A DNA stretch of 25,000 nucleotides, from positions 1 to 25,000 of the forward strand of contig KV908410.1 in assembly GCA_002005505.1 (NCBI GenBank), written 5' to 3'. Position 1 is the stretch's first letter; every line of letters begins with the position of its first letter. The position numbers and the translations under genes were made by a program. This DNA is from Botryococcus braunii. Lineage: Eukaryota; Chlorophyta; Trebouxiophyceae. Shown in pieces: positions 24,135 through 25,000 of this stretch. The notes beneath the pieces were generated by a model, which saw only the letters and a list, made by a program, of their open reading frames with translations, made no database searches and was not told the DNA's origin.

Positions 24135-25000
24135 CGATTGTGTTGTTATGGCTATCGGAGTGCTTTGAAAGCTCTGGGCAGGCTGGCTCTTGTTTTGCGT
24201 CTCGGGGTCACACCGTATCTGGTGTGCTCCACTATGTTTGGTCAGACCCGCGAGACAGAAAGGGTCAGTTTTTTTGTTGCTTTTTTGTTTGCAGAGGGTC
24301 TAGTATAATTGTATTGTCGGATTTGTATCGGGAGTCGAAATGGATCTCCGGCTCAATTTCCAGTGAGTTGAGATGTTTTTGATTTAAAGGGGCGACCCCT
24401 GCGGCGCAGCCACTCGCTGTCGAGGGGCTCTCGCTTGGTTCATCACCGTTCCAGTCGCGGATTCATCGCGACTGAGACAGGGGGTGTTTACAATTTTTCC
24501 CCGTCATGGGTAGCTGCGGCCCGGTGTTGGGCATGCGTCCATCGGCGGTCGATTTCTGCCTGCAGTGACTGAAGCTGCTGGGCTATTTTTGTCGCACTCT
24601 GGGCTGCAGAGAGTGTGCCACTGCGCTTAAGTATGGGCTGGGCGCTAAGGCTGTGTTTTTGGGCTCCCTGCCTGGAAGCAGGTGTTGCATTCAAGGCAGT
24701 TAGCTTTGTTGATTGGGGGTGTTGTGCCTGGCATTGCCACATGGCAGCTTTTGAGCGTATGAAGTTCGAGAAGTCCGCATCCGGAACTGAGCCGGGCCAA
24801 CCTGGGTCGCGGATTTTTTTTTTCCGGTTTGCGCGTGTGATGCGTCCGCACTAGGGGGTGCACACAGTGTCTTGTTTTGCGTTTGAGCCTCGGCAGTCTC
24901 CCCCCCCCCCCCCACCCCTGCCCTCATGCATAGCGAAACAGGCCTTCCTGGTCCTTTTCAGGCAGCTCGGAACCAGTTTGAATATCTTCAGACTAGTATA
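23702..25000. other. 3' flank, no convincing gene
   Basis: This region follows the small gene. It contains the (TG)n tract, a perfect hairpin (CAGTCGCG at 24452-24459 with CGCGACTG at 24467-24474) and a C run near 24900. On the minus strand 24742-24488 there is an 84-aa open frame with a heptad-like stretch (ATKIAQQLQSLQAEIDRRW) ending in TAA. It could be a terminal exon of a gene whose remainder is outside the window, but splice support is lacking. Confidence 0.4.
24055..24130. repeat. (TG)n microsatellite
   Basis: About 36 TG units end in GTGCGTGCG. It generates artificial Cys-Val repeat ORFs. Confidence 0.97.

Overview
This is eukaryotic nuclear DNA. The evidence is GT-AG introns in every recognisable gene, long microsatellites and an intron-bearing tyrosine-recombinase retrotransposon. 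The element's layout (recombinase on the strand opposite gag-pol, split direct repeats) and a Mcy1-type cysteine synthase fit an alga or other protist. I cannot name the species or lineage from the sequence alone.

Region 1 (about 1-13722) is a head-to-head pair of near-identical DIRS-order retroelements, closest in design to the PAT/Kangaroo group. The left copy lies on the minus strand. Its 5' end is near 7014 and it runs off the window start. The right copy lies on the plus strand (7012-13722) and is 5'-truncated inside a tandem repeat, exactly where the left copy begins. The simplest reading is that the left copy inserted into the right copy. Each copy codes a multi-exon Gag (basic Ser/Arg-rich tail, coiled coil, CCCH-type zinc motif), a reverse transcriptase-RNase H polyprotein with a degenerate methyltransferase-like tail, and, convergent on the opposite strand, a four-exon tyrosine recombinase. 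In the right copy the pol and recombinase stop codons are only 5 bp apart and the recombinase is intact when spliced. Terminal repeats A1, B1, A2 and B2 form a split-direct-repeat-like set, and the B repeat carries the recombinase start codon and first exon. Both copies share an in-frame TAG, an in-frame TAA and gag frame breaks, so they descend from one already altered source.

Region 2 (13723-15318) has no recognisable gene. It holds short tandem duplications and unusually perfect palindromes.

Region 3 (15319-about 21691, minus strand) is a host PLP-dependent cysteine synthase-like gene of the Mcy1/Cys12 type. At least six exons splice cleanly to about 338 aa. All five introns contain repeats: (CA)n, (GT)n, two (GA)n tracts, a 19-bp minisatellite, a 74-bp repeat, and in intron 1 three decayed copies of the start of exon 2.

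Region 4 (21692-25000) holds a probable small three-exon gene on the plus strand (22579-23701, 106 aa, unknown function), divergent from the synthase gene, then a (TG)n tract and mostly featureless sequence.
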